Positions 1 to 6,933 of a DNA stretch of 8,507 bases are shown in pieces. The stretch is from Chloroflexota bacterium (GTDB taxonomy: Bacteria; Chloroflexota; Dehalococcoidia; GIF9; UBA5629), in contig JAPLHJ010000248.1 in assembly GCA_026389675.1 (NCBI GenBank), forward strand, positions 1-8,507, in the 5' to 3' direction. Both the position numbers and the translations under genes were made by a program. The notes below the pieces were generated by a model. It had not been told where the DNA came from. It worked only from the letters and a program-made list of their open reading frames with translations, and made no database searches. The stretch's first letter is position 1. The number at the start of each line of letters is the position of its first letter.

Positions 1-1
1 A

Positions 2-241
2 AAGATTAAGAATATACTTATTGATGAACTAGGCGTGGATTCAGCTTCAATCGAGCCATCCGCCTCTTTCATCGATGACCTTAACATGGATCCTGATGAT
101 CTGGCCGAATTCCTTACAGCTATCGAAGACGGTTTCAGCAAACCGGGCAACAAGTTTGAGATACCTGAAAAGGACGCCGATAACCTGGTCACGTTGCAGG
201 ACCTGGTGGACTACTTGCAGGAAGCTGGCATTGAAGATTGA
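2..241 (+). CDS. Acyl carrier protein-like protein lacking the phosphopantetheine serine (5' partial)
   Basis: The reading frame is open from the left edge, so the true start lies outside; 79 residues are visible. The start of the visible part (KIKNILIDELGVDS), the SFIDDL stretch before helix II, and the tail (EIPEKDADNLVTLQDLVDYL) match the acyl carrier protein fold, a small acidic four-helix protein that carries acyl chains on a 4'-phosphopantetheine arm. At the position of the universal Asp-Ser-Leu motif this protein reads Asp-Pro-Asp (nt 89-97), so the attachment serine is absent and no other serine is adjacent. The loop before helix III also carries a few extra residues (SKPGNK). By family knowledge it should not be a working holo-ACP; a structural, regulatory or partner-binding role is possible but is inference. 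A GTG at nt 35 could serve as a start, but this would cut off helix I, so the edge-to-stop frame is preferred. Its stop lies 14 bases from the end of convergent mfd. Confidence 0.8.
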   Translation, partial: KIKNILIDELGVDSASIEPSASFIDDLNMDPDDLAEFLTAIEDGFSKPGNKFEIPEKDADNLVTLQDLVDYLQEAGIED

Positions 242-255
242 GCGCGTTACCAATC

Positions 256-3200
256 TCAGCCGGGATGGCGCTTAACAGCCAGCTCGCTAATCAATTCTTT
301 CAACATCATTTTCCAGCCGTTACCCGCATGTTGAATATCCAGTTTTATCTGTTTATTGCCTATCCTTATGGCTTTTTGCCGTGCCGCTTTCAATAGCTGC
401 ATATTGATTTCATCAGTTTTGTAGAGTGAAATTGTGATTGTTTCCTGATCACGGAAAATAGACTCGGCGCCAGCTTCCTGAGCCAGCTTTCTTAATTCAA
501 CCACATAAAGCAGGTTGGCCACTTCCTCGGGCGTCTGGCCAAAGCGGTCAATCAGTTCTAACGCTATATCGTTAATCTCACTCAGCTCACTGATTTTGGC
601 CATACGCTGATAAATATTGAACCGGGCCCGGGTATTTTCAATATAGTATTCCGGGATAAAGGCAGGAATTTTCAAATCTATAGATACAACCGGCTCTTCG
701 ACTTTGCTTTTTATCACGCAACCATCTGTTTTTGCTTTTATTGCTTCGACTGCTTCCGCTAATAGCCGGCAATAATAATTGAATCCCACTGCCGCAATAT
801 TTCCGCTTTGCTCCACTCCCAGCAGATTGCCTGCCCCGCGTATTTCCAGATCTTTCATAGCTATGGCAAATCCGGATCCCAACTCCGTTGCCTGCGCAAT
901 CGTTTTCAACCTCTCCCTGGCCTGTTCCGTCATGTTCTTCTCTAAATCGAATAAAAAATAAGCATAGGCCGTATTTGCTCCCCTTCCTACCCTTCCCCGC
1001 AACTGGTATAGTTGAGTCAATCCCAGCCTATCGGCGCCATCCACGATAAGCGTATTAACATTTGGCATATCCAGCCCGGACTCGATAATGGTGGTTGTCA
1101 AAAGGACATCGGTGTCCCCTGCCACAAAATCTGCCATAATTTTCTCCAGTTTGTCTTCATCCATCTGGCCATGGGCGATCGAGAGACGGGCTTCAGGCAC
1201 CAATTCCCCAACCTTTAAGGCCAGCTCGTTTATGCTGTGCACCCTGTTATGCACAATAAAAACCTGGCCGTCCCGCTCAAGTTCGCGCAATACTGCTTCT
1301 CTCACCAGCTTGCCATTGAACCCGCCGACATGCGTAATTACCGGCAGGCGGCTTTCCGGCGGTGTTTCGATCGTGCTCATATCTCTGATACCTGAGAGGG
1401 CCATATGCATGGTGCGTGGTATAGGCGTAGCGCTTAAGGTGAGAACATCAACAGTCTGCCGCATCTTTTTGAAATATTCCTTGTGAACGACACCGAAACG
1501 CTGCTCCTCATCGATTATGACAAGACCAAGATCTTTGAATACCACATCCTTTTGCAGCATCCTGTGTGTGCCAATACAGATGTCATAGTAACCGTCAGCG
1601 AGTTTATGGATTATATCTGACTGCTCTTTTTGAGAGCAGAACCGGCTTAGCGAAGTTATTTTTACAGGGAAGGGACTTAACCTCTCACTGAAAGTATTCA
1701 GGTGCTGCTGGGCTAATATCGTCGTCGGCACGAGCACAGCAACCTGCCTGCCATCCATCACTGCTTTAAACGCAGCACGCAACGCAATTTCAGTCTTCCC
1801 GTAGCCAACATCGCCGCACACCAGCCTGTCCATAGGCCGCGGCGACTGCATATCGGACTTCACTGCCGCGATGGCATCAAGCTGATCTCTTGTTTCAATG
1901 TACGGGAACGAAGCTTCCAGTTCCTGCTGCCACAGCGTATCAGGCGAAAACGCCAATCCGCCTCCCACCTCCCGGTTGGCATACAAATCAACTAATTCCC
2001 CGGCTATTTTAGCTACGGAGTCCCTTACTTTCTGTTGAGCCCGGTGCCACTCCTGGGAACCGAGACGGCTTAAAGAAGGCACCCTGTCACTGCCGCCTAT
2101 GTAAAGGCTCACACGATCCACTTGATCAACTGGAACGTAGAGAGTATCGGACCCCGCATACTGCAATACCAGATACTCTCTTTCGACACTATCAACGGTT
2201 TTCCGCGCTACCCCGGCAAAACGCCCGATCCCATGCTCAACGTGAACGACCAGATCCCCTACGCTTATATCATTCAATAACCGGTGATGGCGGACCGGCC
2301 TGGCTTTAGTAGCACGGCGCTGTTTTATTATCCCAAACAGCTCGACATCGGTAAGCAGCAACAGTTCAACACTGAGCCGCCATCCGCCGTCCAGGGAACC
2401 CTTCATCAAGGTCAGAACACCTTCTCCCGGCAAAGCAGCGAGTTCGGCGGCTGGATATACGTCAATCGCGTGATCCAGCAACAATTCCCTTATTCGTTCA
2501 GCCTGCTGACTTACAATTAATACCCTCTTATTTTCAGTTCTCAACCCCGGCAAACTTTCCACAAAGGCTGAAAACCTCTGGGCAAAGTTTGGCGCAGGCC
2601 GTAGCTGCAATTGGCGTTTCGCCATTTGTTCAACCTGGTCCGTGTCCCAGTTGCTGAACTCGATCACATAACTCCGGCTGTCAATGACGGCCAGGACTTC
2701 TTTCCAGGTAAAAAGCGCGGCTTCACACTTGGAACCGCTGCCCTCATTATCTTCCCCTGATTTTGAGCGTTCTGCTCCCTCCGTAACCCTGGTGACCTCA
2801 GCTTCTAACTGGCCGATATCATCAATAATCAAGATTGCATCATCGGGCAGGTAATCAAGTAAGCTGGCTGTCAACAGGGGCGCCTGCTCCATAGCCGGCA
2901 ATATTGTCAGCGAGAAAAGTATGCTGTCCGAACGCTGCGTCCGCGGATCATACTCCCTTACACTTTCGATTTCATCACCGAAAAACTCTATCCTCACCGG
3001 CAATCCACGGCCCGCGGGGAAAATGTCGATTATGCCTCCTCTCTTACCAAAGGTCCCGGGTATTTCCACCACTTCCTCGTATTCGTATCCCAGTTTCTGC
3101 ATATTTTCAAGCAGTACCGACTGCTTGATTTTCATGCCGTTTTTTATCTCGATGGTGCTGGCAAGCAAGGCATCTTCACCTATACATTTGCCTGATAATG

Positions 3201-3609
3201 AAAGCGCGCTGGTCAGTATAAAAGGGGCTGGTATATCTGCATTTGCACCGGCTTTATACCGTGACAGCAGCGACAGTATTTTGACCCGCTCAGAATTAAC
3301 TACCGGATCAGCGGATTCCGTGCTTCCAGACAGGTCTATATCAGGAAAGAAATCAACATCGGCATCGGCCCGCAACCACAATTTAACCTGCTCAAAGCGT
3401 CTCCGTGCCAATTCCGGGTGCGCTGTAATAAAAAGAACCGGCTTACCTAAATTGGCATAAATAGCAGCAGCCATAAAACTGAGGGCCGTTTCGGGTAAGC
3501 TCAACTTTATTCTGGCCGCCGATTTTCCGGCTAATTGTGTGGCCAGCGTACCAAATTCCGGCAGCTTTTGAATTAGCGGGTTTAATAAATACAGGTTCAT
3601 TGCAAACAC
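256..3609 (-). CDS. mfd: Transcription-repair coupling factor Mfd
   Basis: Mfd is an ATP-driven DNA translocase that removes RNA polymerase stalled at lesions and recruits UvrA. The 1117 residues are near the usual 1150. In order: an N-terminal UvrB-like module with GKRGGIIDIFP (about 187-200) and FFGDEIESVREYD (about 207-220); a CarD-like RNA polymerase-interaction domain from about 447, with HVEHGIGRF at 456-464; a RecG-type helicase core with Walker A GDVGYGKT (599-606), DEEQ (700-703), SATPIPRT (726-733) and QLRGRVGR (869-876); the TRG translocation motif near 910-932 (GSGFAIAMKDLEIRGAG); and the C-terminal TRCF domain from about 980. All catalytic motifs are intact. The chosen start is a GTG with AGGG 11 bases upstream; an in-frame ATG three codons later (at 3600) is nearly as good. 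It is convergent with the ACP-like gene and divergent from tspO. There is no sign of disruption. Confidence 0.97.
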   Translation of the reverse strand: MFAMNLYLLNPLIQKLPEFGTLATQLAGKSAARIKLSLPETALSFMAAAIYANLGKPVLFITAHPELARRRFEQVKLWLRADADVDFFPDIDLSGSTESADPVVNSERVKILSLLSRYKAGANADIPAPFILTSALSLSGKCIGEDALLASTIEIKNGMKIKQSVLLENMQKLGYEYEEVVEIPGTFGKRGGIIDIFPAGRGLPVRIEFFGDEIESVREYDPRTQRSDSILFSLTILPAMEQAPLLTASLLDYLPDDAILIIDDIGQLEAEVTRVTEGAERSKSGEDNEGSGSKCEAALFTWKEVLAVIDSRSYVIEFSNWDTDQVEQMAKRQLQLRPAPNFAQRFSAFVESLPGLRTENKRVLIVSQQAERIRELLLDHAIDVYPAAELAALPGEGVLTLMKGSLDGGWRLSVELLLLTDVELFGIIKQRRATKARPVRHHRLLNDISVGDLVVHVEHGIGRFAGVARKTVDSVEREYLVLQYAGSDTLYVPVDQVDRVSLYIGGSDRVPSLSRLGSQEWHRAQQKVRDSVAKIAGELVDLYANREVGGGLAFSPDTLWQQELEASFPYIETRDQLDAIAAVKSDMQSPRPMDRLVCGDVGYGKTEIALRAAFKAVMDGRQVAVLVPTTILAQQHLNTFSERLSPFPVKITSLSRFCSQKEQSDIIHKLADGYYDICIGTHRMLQKDVVFKDLGLVIIDEEQRFGVVHKEYFKKMRQTVDVLTLSATPIPRTMHMALSGIRDMSTIETPPESRLPVITHVGGFNGKLVREAVLRELERDGQVFIVHNRVHSINELALKVGELVPEARLSIAHGQMDEDKLEKIMADFVAGDTDVLLTTTIIESGLDMPNVNTLIVDGADRLGLTQLYQLRGRVGRGANTAYAYFLFDLEKNMTEQARERLKTIAQATELGSGFAIAMKDLEIRGAGNLLGVEQSGNIAAVGFNYYCRLLAEAVEAIKAKTDGCVIKSKVEEPVVSIDLKIPAFIPEYYIENTRARFNIYQRMAKISELSEINDIALELIDRFGQTPEEVANLLYVVELRKLAQEAGAESIFRDQETITISLYKTDEINMQLLKAARQKAIRIGNKQIKLDIQHAGNGWKMMLKELISELAVKRHPG

Positions 3610-3646
3610 ATTCAGGACTGCCCTTCGAGGGTACAGCCCTGCGTGG

Positions 3647-3673
3647 ATTGTAGCACAGCAATTTGCAGGCCAA
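3647..3673 (-). promoter_or_regulatory. Candidate extended -10 promoter for mfd
   Basis: Read on the minus strand, TGC-TACAAT (3655 down to 3647) is an extended -10 element with five of six matches to TATAAT. TTGGCC (3673-3668) is a partial -35 with a short 15-base spacer. The predicted transcript start near 3640 would give a leader of about 30 bases before the GTG. The position and direction fit mfd. The call rests on consensus matching only. Confidence 0.4.
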
Positions 3674-3691
3674 CAAAGATTAATATATCAT
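3663..3691 (+). promoter_or_regulatory. Candidate promoter for tspO
   Basis: TTGCAG (3663-3668) and TATCAT (3686-3691, five of six to TATAAT) are separated by 17 bases. The start would be near 3698, about 56 bases before the chosen tspO ATG. The -35 is weak (three of six) and touches the -35 of the divergent mfd promoter. This is a sequence match only. Confidence 0.3.
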
Positions 3692-3753
3692 CTTTAAAGC
3701 ATTTGCCTTTATTTCCACAGATCATGCCGGATCCATTAAGGTTGCGTAATATA

Positions 3754-4242
3754 ATGAAAGACTCGAGACTTCAGGATGTGCTGCGCCTGTTTATCAGCCT
3801 GGCCGCCTGCTTCAGCGCCGGTTTCATCGGTTCCATTTTTACCAGGGACTCTGTCCGCAGTTGGTACACGCTTTTACTCAAGCCTTCCTTTACTCCGCCA
3901 CCATGGTTGTTTGCACCCGTGTGGTTTCTTCTCTATATCCTGATGGGTATATCAGCCTTTCTTATCTGGCGAAAAGGCATCATGAATTTCCAGGTTAAAG
4001 AGAGCCTGATAATATTTGTGATTCAATTATTTTTGAATATTTTGTGGTCGTATGCTTTCTTCGGCTTGAAATCATCCCTGTACGGACTCATCGCGATTGT
4101 ACCGCTATGGACAGCCATATTGCTCACTATCATCAACTTCTACCGGGTATCCAGAACCGCTTCCTTCCTCCTCATCCCGTATATTATTTGGGTAAGCTAC
4201 GCGACTGTACTAAATTTCGCTATCTATATATTGAATCCGTAG
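3754..4242 (+). CDS. tspO: TspO/MBR family tryptophan-rich integral membrane protein
   Basis: From the chosen ATG the protein is 162 residues, the usual TspO length, with five hydrophobic segments at about 9-29, 51-72, 82-104, 107-128 and 134-157. Family hallmarks are present: KPSFTPPPW (43-51), PVW (55-57), LY..MG near 60-65, NILW (95-98), and PYIIWVSYATVLN (142-154) in the last helix. The family binds porphyrins and related hydrophobic ligands and is linked to tetrapyrrole or stress regulation in bacteria; the ligand here cannot be read from sequence. The start at 3754 was preferred because it gives the family length and has AAGG 12 bases upstream. An in-frame ATG at 3724 and the longer open frame from 3643 would add non-hydrophobic residues with no family match. 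No tetrapyrrole gene adjoins it; it is divergent from mfd and convergent with a methyltransferase. Confidence 0.92.
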   Translation: MKDSRLQDVLRLFISLAACFSAGFIGSIFTRDSVRSWYTLLLKPSFTPPPWLFAPVWFLLYILMGISAFLIWRKGIMNFQVKESLIIFVIQLFLNILWSYAFFGLKSSLYGLIAIVPLWTAILLTIINFYRVSRTASFLLIPYIIWVSYATVLNFAIYILNP

Positions 4243-4331
4243 CCATGGTATAACCCCCCTGCAAGTATGGCCGCAAGGGCGGTTATCTTGTTGGCCGGGC
4301 CAGCGGTACCGGTATCACCCATTTTTTTCTT
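4243..4331. other. Convergent tspO/methyltransferase intergenic spacer
   Basis: This is an 89-base gap between two convergent stops. It holds a small ccgc-aagg-gcgg hairpin (about 4270-4281) and a run of seven T (4322-4328) on the + strand, but the hairpin and T-run are about 40 bases apart, so they do not form a standard intrinsic terminator. Nothing else is recognisable. Confidence 0.5.
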
Positions 4332-5024
4332 TTACTTAATCGCATAAAAGCCGGCCTGTAGATATGAAAACCACAGCAATTCAACTGTTGTAAATCCGGT
4401 TTCCCTTAAAAGCGAGAGGTGCTCTTCTATGGTTACAGGGAAGTACTCGATGCCAAACCGCCTGATGTGACTTTCTGCGGCCCCGGCTGATTTGCCTTGC
4501 TCTGTTTGAAAACGTTGCCAATTTGCCAGGCCGATTTTTGTTCCGGCCGCAGTCACCGGCCTGATATTTTCAAAAGTAATGTAAAGCCCCCCTTCCCTGA
4601 GCAGTTGGAAACACCTCCCGGTAGCATTTTTTCTGCCCTCCACGCCCAGGTAATGATGACAGAGTACGGCGGAGATGACATCAGGGCTTTCGCCCCCGGG
4701 CAACGATATCTCCTGCGTTCCACATGGTCCATAAATCTTATAATCTACCCTGTCAGCATCATGCACCTTCTGTTCTGCTTCCTGTAGCATCTCAGCGGAT
4801 GGGTCTGCCAGTATAAACCGGGTACGCGGAAACACCTTTGCAGCGTGGCTGACGAGATTACCGGTACCACACCCGGTATCCAGCCACAGGACCGGATCCC
4901 TGCCGGTTGCCCTGACAAGGTTTATTATCTCCAGATTGAACGTCTGATAGTATGGGATAGTCGCGGTTATGTGACTATCATATAACTTTGATGAACCTTT
5001 CTCCGGTTTTCCACCTTTAAACAT
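4332..5024 (-). CDS. Class I SAM-dependent methyltransferase, substrate unknown
   Basis: This 230-residue protein has the Rossmann-fold methyltransferase signature: motif I LWLDTGCGTGNL (46-57) for S-adenosylmethionine binding, an acidic residue at the end of strand 2 (ADPS, Asp74), a motif II/III region PDVISAVLCHHYL (114-126), and a post-motif strand LLREGGLYITFENI (141-154). The N-terminus (YDSHITATIPYY, about 15-26) and C-terminus (ending LQAGFYAIK) resemble stand-alone small-molecule or CmoA-like methyltransferases, but I see nothing that fixes a substrate. The ATG has a good ribosome site, AGGAA seven bases upstream (5032-5036). It is a single gene, convergent with tspO (89-base gap) and divergent from nadC. 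Fold and cofactor are confident; function beyond methyl transfer is unknown. Confidence 0.9.
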   Translation of the reverse strand: MFKGGKPEKGSSKLYDSHITATIPYYQTFNLEIINLVRATGRDPVLWLDTGCGTGNLVSHAAKVFPRTRFILADPSAEMLQEAEQKVHDADRVDYKIYGPCGTQEISLPGGESPDVISAVLCHHYLGVEGRKNATGRCFQLLREGGLYITFENIRPVTAAGTKIGLANWQRFQTEQGKSAGAAESHIRRFGIEYFPVTIEEHLSLLRETGFTTVELLWFSYLQAGFYAIK

Positions 5025-5089
5025 TTTTTATTTCCTGAACCGGTACTTTGCTTAGCAATCTTTTTGATACGGTTATCGGCGTTGCCCAC

Positions 5090-5118
5090 TTTCAATAACA
5101 GGTTTCAGCAATTATAAT
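5090..5118 (+). promoter_or_regulatory. Candidate nadC promoter
   Basis: A perfect TATAAT (5113-5118) is preceded, at a 17-base spacing, by TTTCAA (5090-5095), a weak -35. It lies 75 bases upstream of the nadC ATG. Because the core reads ATTATAAT, a TATAAT is also present on the minus strand (5116-5111) and could serve the divergent methyltransferase gene, though no good -35 is seen for it. Confidence 0.4.
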
Positions 5119-5128
5119 TCAATTGCTG
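5106..5128. promoter_or_regulatory. Perfect inverted repeat across the -10 box, candidate operator
   Basis: CAGCAATT (5106-5113) is exactly complementary to AATTGCTG (5121-5128) across a 7-base spacer. Allowing G-T pairs, the symmetry extends about three bases further outward. It encloses the TATAAT box in the divergent region between the methyltransferase gene and nadC. No T-run follows on either strand, so an operator for a dimeric repressor fits better than a terminator. The regulator is not identified. Confidence 0.4.
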
Positions 5129-5192
5129 GAGAAAAGTTCATAACATGAAAATCATTATTCATGGAATAGCCTGCGGGGATAATTAGCTGTTT

Positions 5193-6050
5193 ATGGATTT
5201 AAATAACTATATACCCATGCTGGAAGACCTGATAGAAAGGGCTCTCGATGAAGACCTGGCGGGAGGGGACATTACTACCGACGCTCTAATTCCCCCTCAC
5301 AGCAAAGGAAAGGCCGATTTTATAGTTAAGGCACACGGCATACTGGCAGGTATCGATATAGCCAGGCTCGTTTTTTCTAAGATTGATCCTTTCCTGAAAT
5401 TCTCTACCTTGATCCAGGATGGGAGCAGGGTAAAACCGGGAGAGATAGCCGCGTCGCTGGCGGGTAACGTACCGGGTATATTGAAAGGTGAGCGCACGGC
5501 CCTGAATTTTCTTCAGCACCTCAGCGGTATAGCCACGCAAACGTCTTTATACGTTAAGCAGATAGAAGGACTGACGGCCAAAGTTCTGGATACCCGTAAA
5601 ACCCTGCCCGGACTACGTATGCTGGAAAAATACGCGGTATCTGTGGGAGGAGGGGCCAACCACCGCCTGAACCTGGGAGATATGGTACTTATCAAAGACA
5701 ACCATCTGGCTATTCTGCGCCGTCAGGGCTTCAGCATCGGTGATATCGTCCGGCAGGCGCGGAATAAAACCCCACGCGGGATTAAAATCGAGATAGAAAC
5801 GACGAGCCCCCCGGATGCACTTGAAGCCGCAGAAGCAGGCGCCGACGTTGTTATGCTGGACAATATGAGCCTGGAGCAAATGCGCCACGCGGTATCATTG
5901 ATTAATCATAGAGCTATAGTAGAAGCCTCGGGCGGGGTAAACCTGAATACCATACGTGCAATCGCTGAAACAGGTGTTGATTGGATTTCTGTGGGAGCAC
6001 TGACAAATTCTGCCGGCGCGCTGGACATCAGCATGAAGCTGGCCACCTGA
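5193..6050 (+). CDS. nadC: Nicotinate-nucleotide pyrophosphorylase (carboxylating), quinolinate phosphoribosyltransferase
   Basis: NadC converts quinolinate and phosphoribosyl pyrophosphate to nicotinate mononucleotide, CO2 and pyrophosphate, the entry of de novo NAD synthesis into the pyridine nucleotide pool. The 285 residues match the family length. Visible motifs are EDLAGGDITTDALIP (20-34), GERTALNFLQHLSG (99-112), LDTRKTLPGLRMLEKYAV (132-149) with substrate-binding Arg135 and Lys136, GGGANHR (152-158), KDNH (168-171), IEIE (199-202), LDNM (222-225), EASGG (244-248) and SVGALTNSA (266-274), the phosphate-binding end of the barrel. All key residues are present. The ATG at 5193 lacks a well-spaced ribosome site (GGGG lies 14 bases upstream); the next Met, at codon 9, has none. 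nadA and nadB are not in the window. It is convergent with the cbi operon. Confidence 0.96.
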   Translation: MDLNNYIPMLEDLIERALDEDLAGGDITTDALIPPHSKGKADFIVKAHGILAGIDIARLVFSKIDPFLKFSTLIQDGSRVKPGEIAASLAGNVPGILKGERTALNFLQHLSGIATQTSLYVKQIEGLTAKVLDTRKTLPGLRMLEKYAVSVGGGANHRLNLGDMVLIKDNHLAILRRQGFSIGDIVRQARNKTPRGIKIEIETTSPPDALEAAEAGADVVMLDNMSLEQMRHAVSLINHRAIVEASGGVNLNTIRAIAETGVDWISVGALTNSAGALDISMKLAT

Positions 6051-6066
6051 CCAGTTGGTAAATTTG

Positions 6067-6086
6067 TGGCCGCGGTATGCGGGCCA
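6067..6086. other. Hairpin between convergent nadC and cbiO
   Basis: TGGCC (6067-6071) pairs with GGCCA (6082-6086), and the stem can extend by a few GC pairs past a one-base bulge. It sits in the 64-base gap between the two stops. No U-tract follows on either strand, so it could slow or end transcription but is not a clear intrinsic terminator. Confidence 0.3.
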
Positions 6087-6114
6087 GGTCCCAACACGTA
6101 CATATCTCCCTGAT

Positions 6115-6933
6115 TCAATGGTGATGGTCATGCGCATGCTCATGACGATGTATCAATTCCTTGTGCCGGTGCGAATGCTCATGAATAAGATTGGCCTTAA
6201 GCAGAAAATCACGGTCAGAAAGCACTGCCTCAGGTTTATCATCGGTGATGATATCGTGTTCTGACCCTATTACGAGCACACGGGTCGCCAACTCTTCCAC
6301 TATGTCCAGGTCCTGTGTGCTGAATATCAGGATATTATGCTCGTCCGACCATTCCAATAGAAAATCGATCAGATTTCCCTGACTTCTGGGATCCAGCCCG
6401 GTGGTAGGTTCGTCAAGCAATAACACCTGAGGACGCAGAGATAAAACGGAAGCAAGTGACACTTTCTTTTTCTCTCCGCCGGACAGCAGATAAGGCAGAC
6501 GCTCTTTAAGATGCGCTATGTTAAGCAATTGCAGGGCGTCCAGTCCCCTGGATATTATCTCTTCCTTTGGAATCCCTAACTGGAGCGGGCCAAAGGTCAC
6601 CTCATCCCAAACTGTCGGAGAGAAGAGTTGCACATCAGGGTCTTGAAATACCAATCCGACTTTGCGGCGAAATTCTCTGGCAAAAGCTCCGGAATCCACC
6701 ACTTTTTCCGAAAGCGTCGTCCCGAAAGCCCGTATTTCCCCGCTGGAAGGGAAGATCAGGCCGTCGAGAAGTTTGAGCAACGTACTCTTGCCCGAACCAT
6801 TGGCGCCGACCAGCGCTACCGATTCGCCCTCCCTAACATTAAAATTTATCTGTCTTAAAGCCGGGATATTTCCGGGATATTTATAGTCCAGGTTTTTGAT
6901 CTCGAATATATTTACTATATTTGTCGAACTCAT
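6115..6933 (-). CDS. cbiO: ECF-type nickel/cobalt importer ATPase CbiO with His-rich tail
   Basis: This is the cytoplasmic ATPase of an energy-coupling-factor metal importer; 272 residues from the chosen start. Walker A GANGSGKS (43-50), Q-loop VFQDPD (95-100), signature LSGGE (150-154), Walker B LLLDEP (171-176, catalytic Glu175) and D-loop (180) are all present. The switch position reads STQDLD (205-210): Gln207, codon CAG, replaces the usual His. The last 22 residues (251-272) hold eleven histidines, a metal-binding-type extension that suggests Ni or Co. The ATG at 6933 overlaps the cbiQ stop (ATGA) and has GGTGGA seven bases upstream (6941-6946). Longer in-frame starts at 6948 and 6987 overlap cbiQ further and add residues outside the ABC fold. 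It is the last gene of the operon. The sequence does not show whether the substrate is nickel or cobalt. Confidence 0.93.
   Translation of the reverse strand: MSSTNIVNIFEIKNLDYKYPGNIPALRQINFNVREGESVALVGANGSGKSTLLKLLDGLIFPSSGEIRAFGTTLSEKVVDSGAFAREFRRKVGLVFQDPDVQLFSPTVWDEVTFGPLQLGIPKEEIISRGLDALQLLNIAHLKERLPYLLSGGEKKKVSLASVLSLRPQVLLLDEPTTGLDPRSQGNLIDFLLEWSDEHNILIFSTQDLDIVEELATRVLVIGSEHDIITDDKPEAVLSDRDFLLKANLIHEHSHRHKELIHRHEHAHDHHH

Noticed and set aside
2921..3460. 179-codon + strand open frame inside mfd
   Set aside because: It lies wholly antisense to intact Mfd domains, has no family resemblance, and is a shadow frame.
3643..3753. Longer N-terminus for TspO
   Set aside because: The added residues are not conserved-looking or hydrophobic, and would overlap the promoter region; the ATG at 3754 gives the standard family length.
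4270..4331. Possible intrinsic terminator between tspO and the methyltransferase gene
   Set aside because: The only compact GC hairpin is far from the T-run, and stems nearer the T-run are weak with G-T pairs and large loops.
5145..5186. 13-codon open frame (MKIIIHGIACGDN) just before nadC, possible leader peptide
   Set aside because: The nearest GGAG is about 13 bases from the ATG, the frame is very short, and there is no attenuator hairpin or T-run. It is best explained by chance.
6118..6180. Repeated atg triplets on the + strand giving a Met-rich reading frame
   Set aside because: These are the complement of the His codons in the CbiO tail, so this is a shadow of a real gene.
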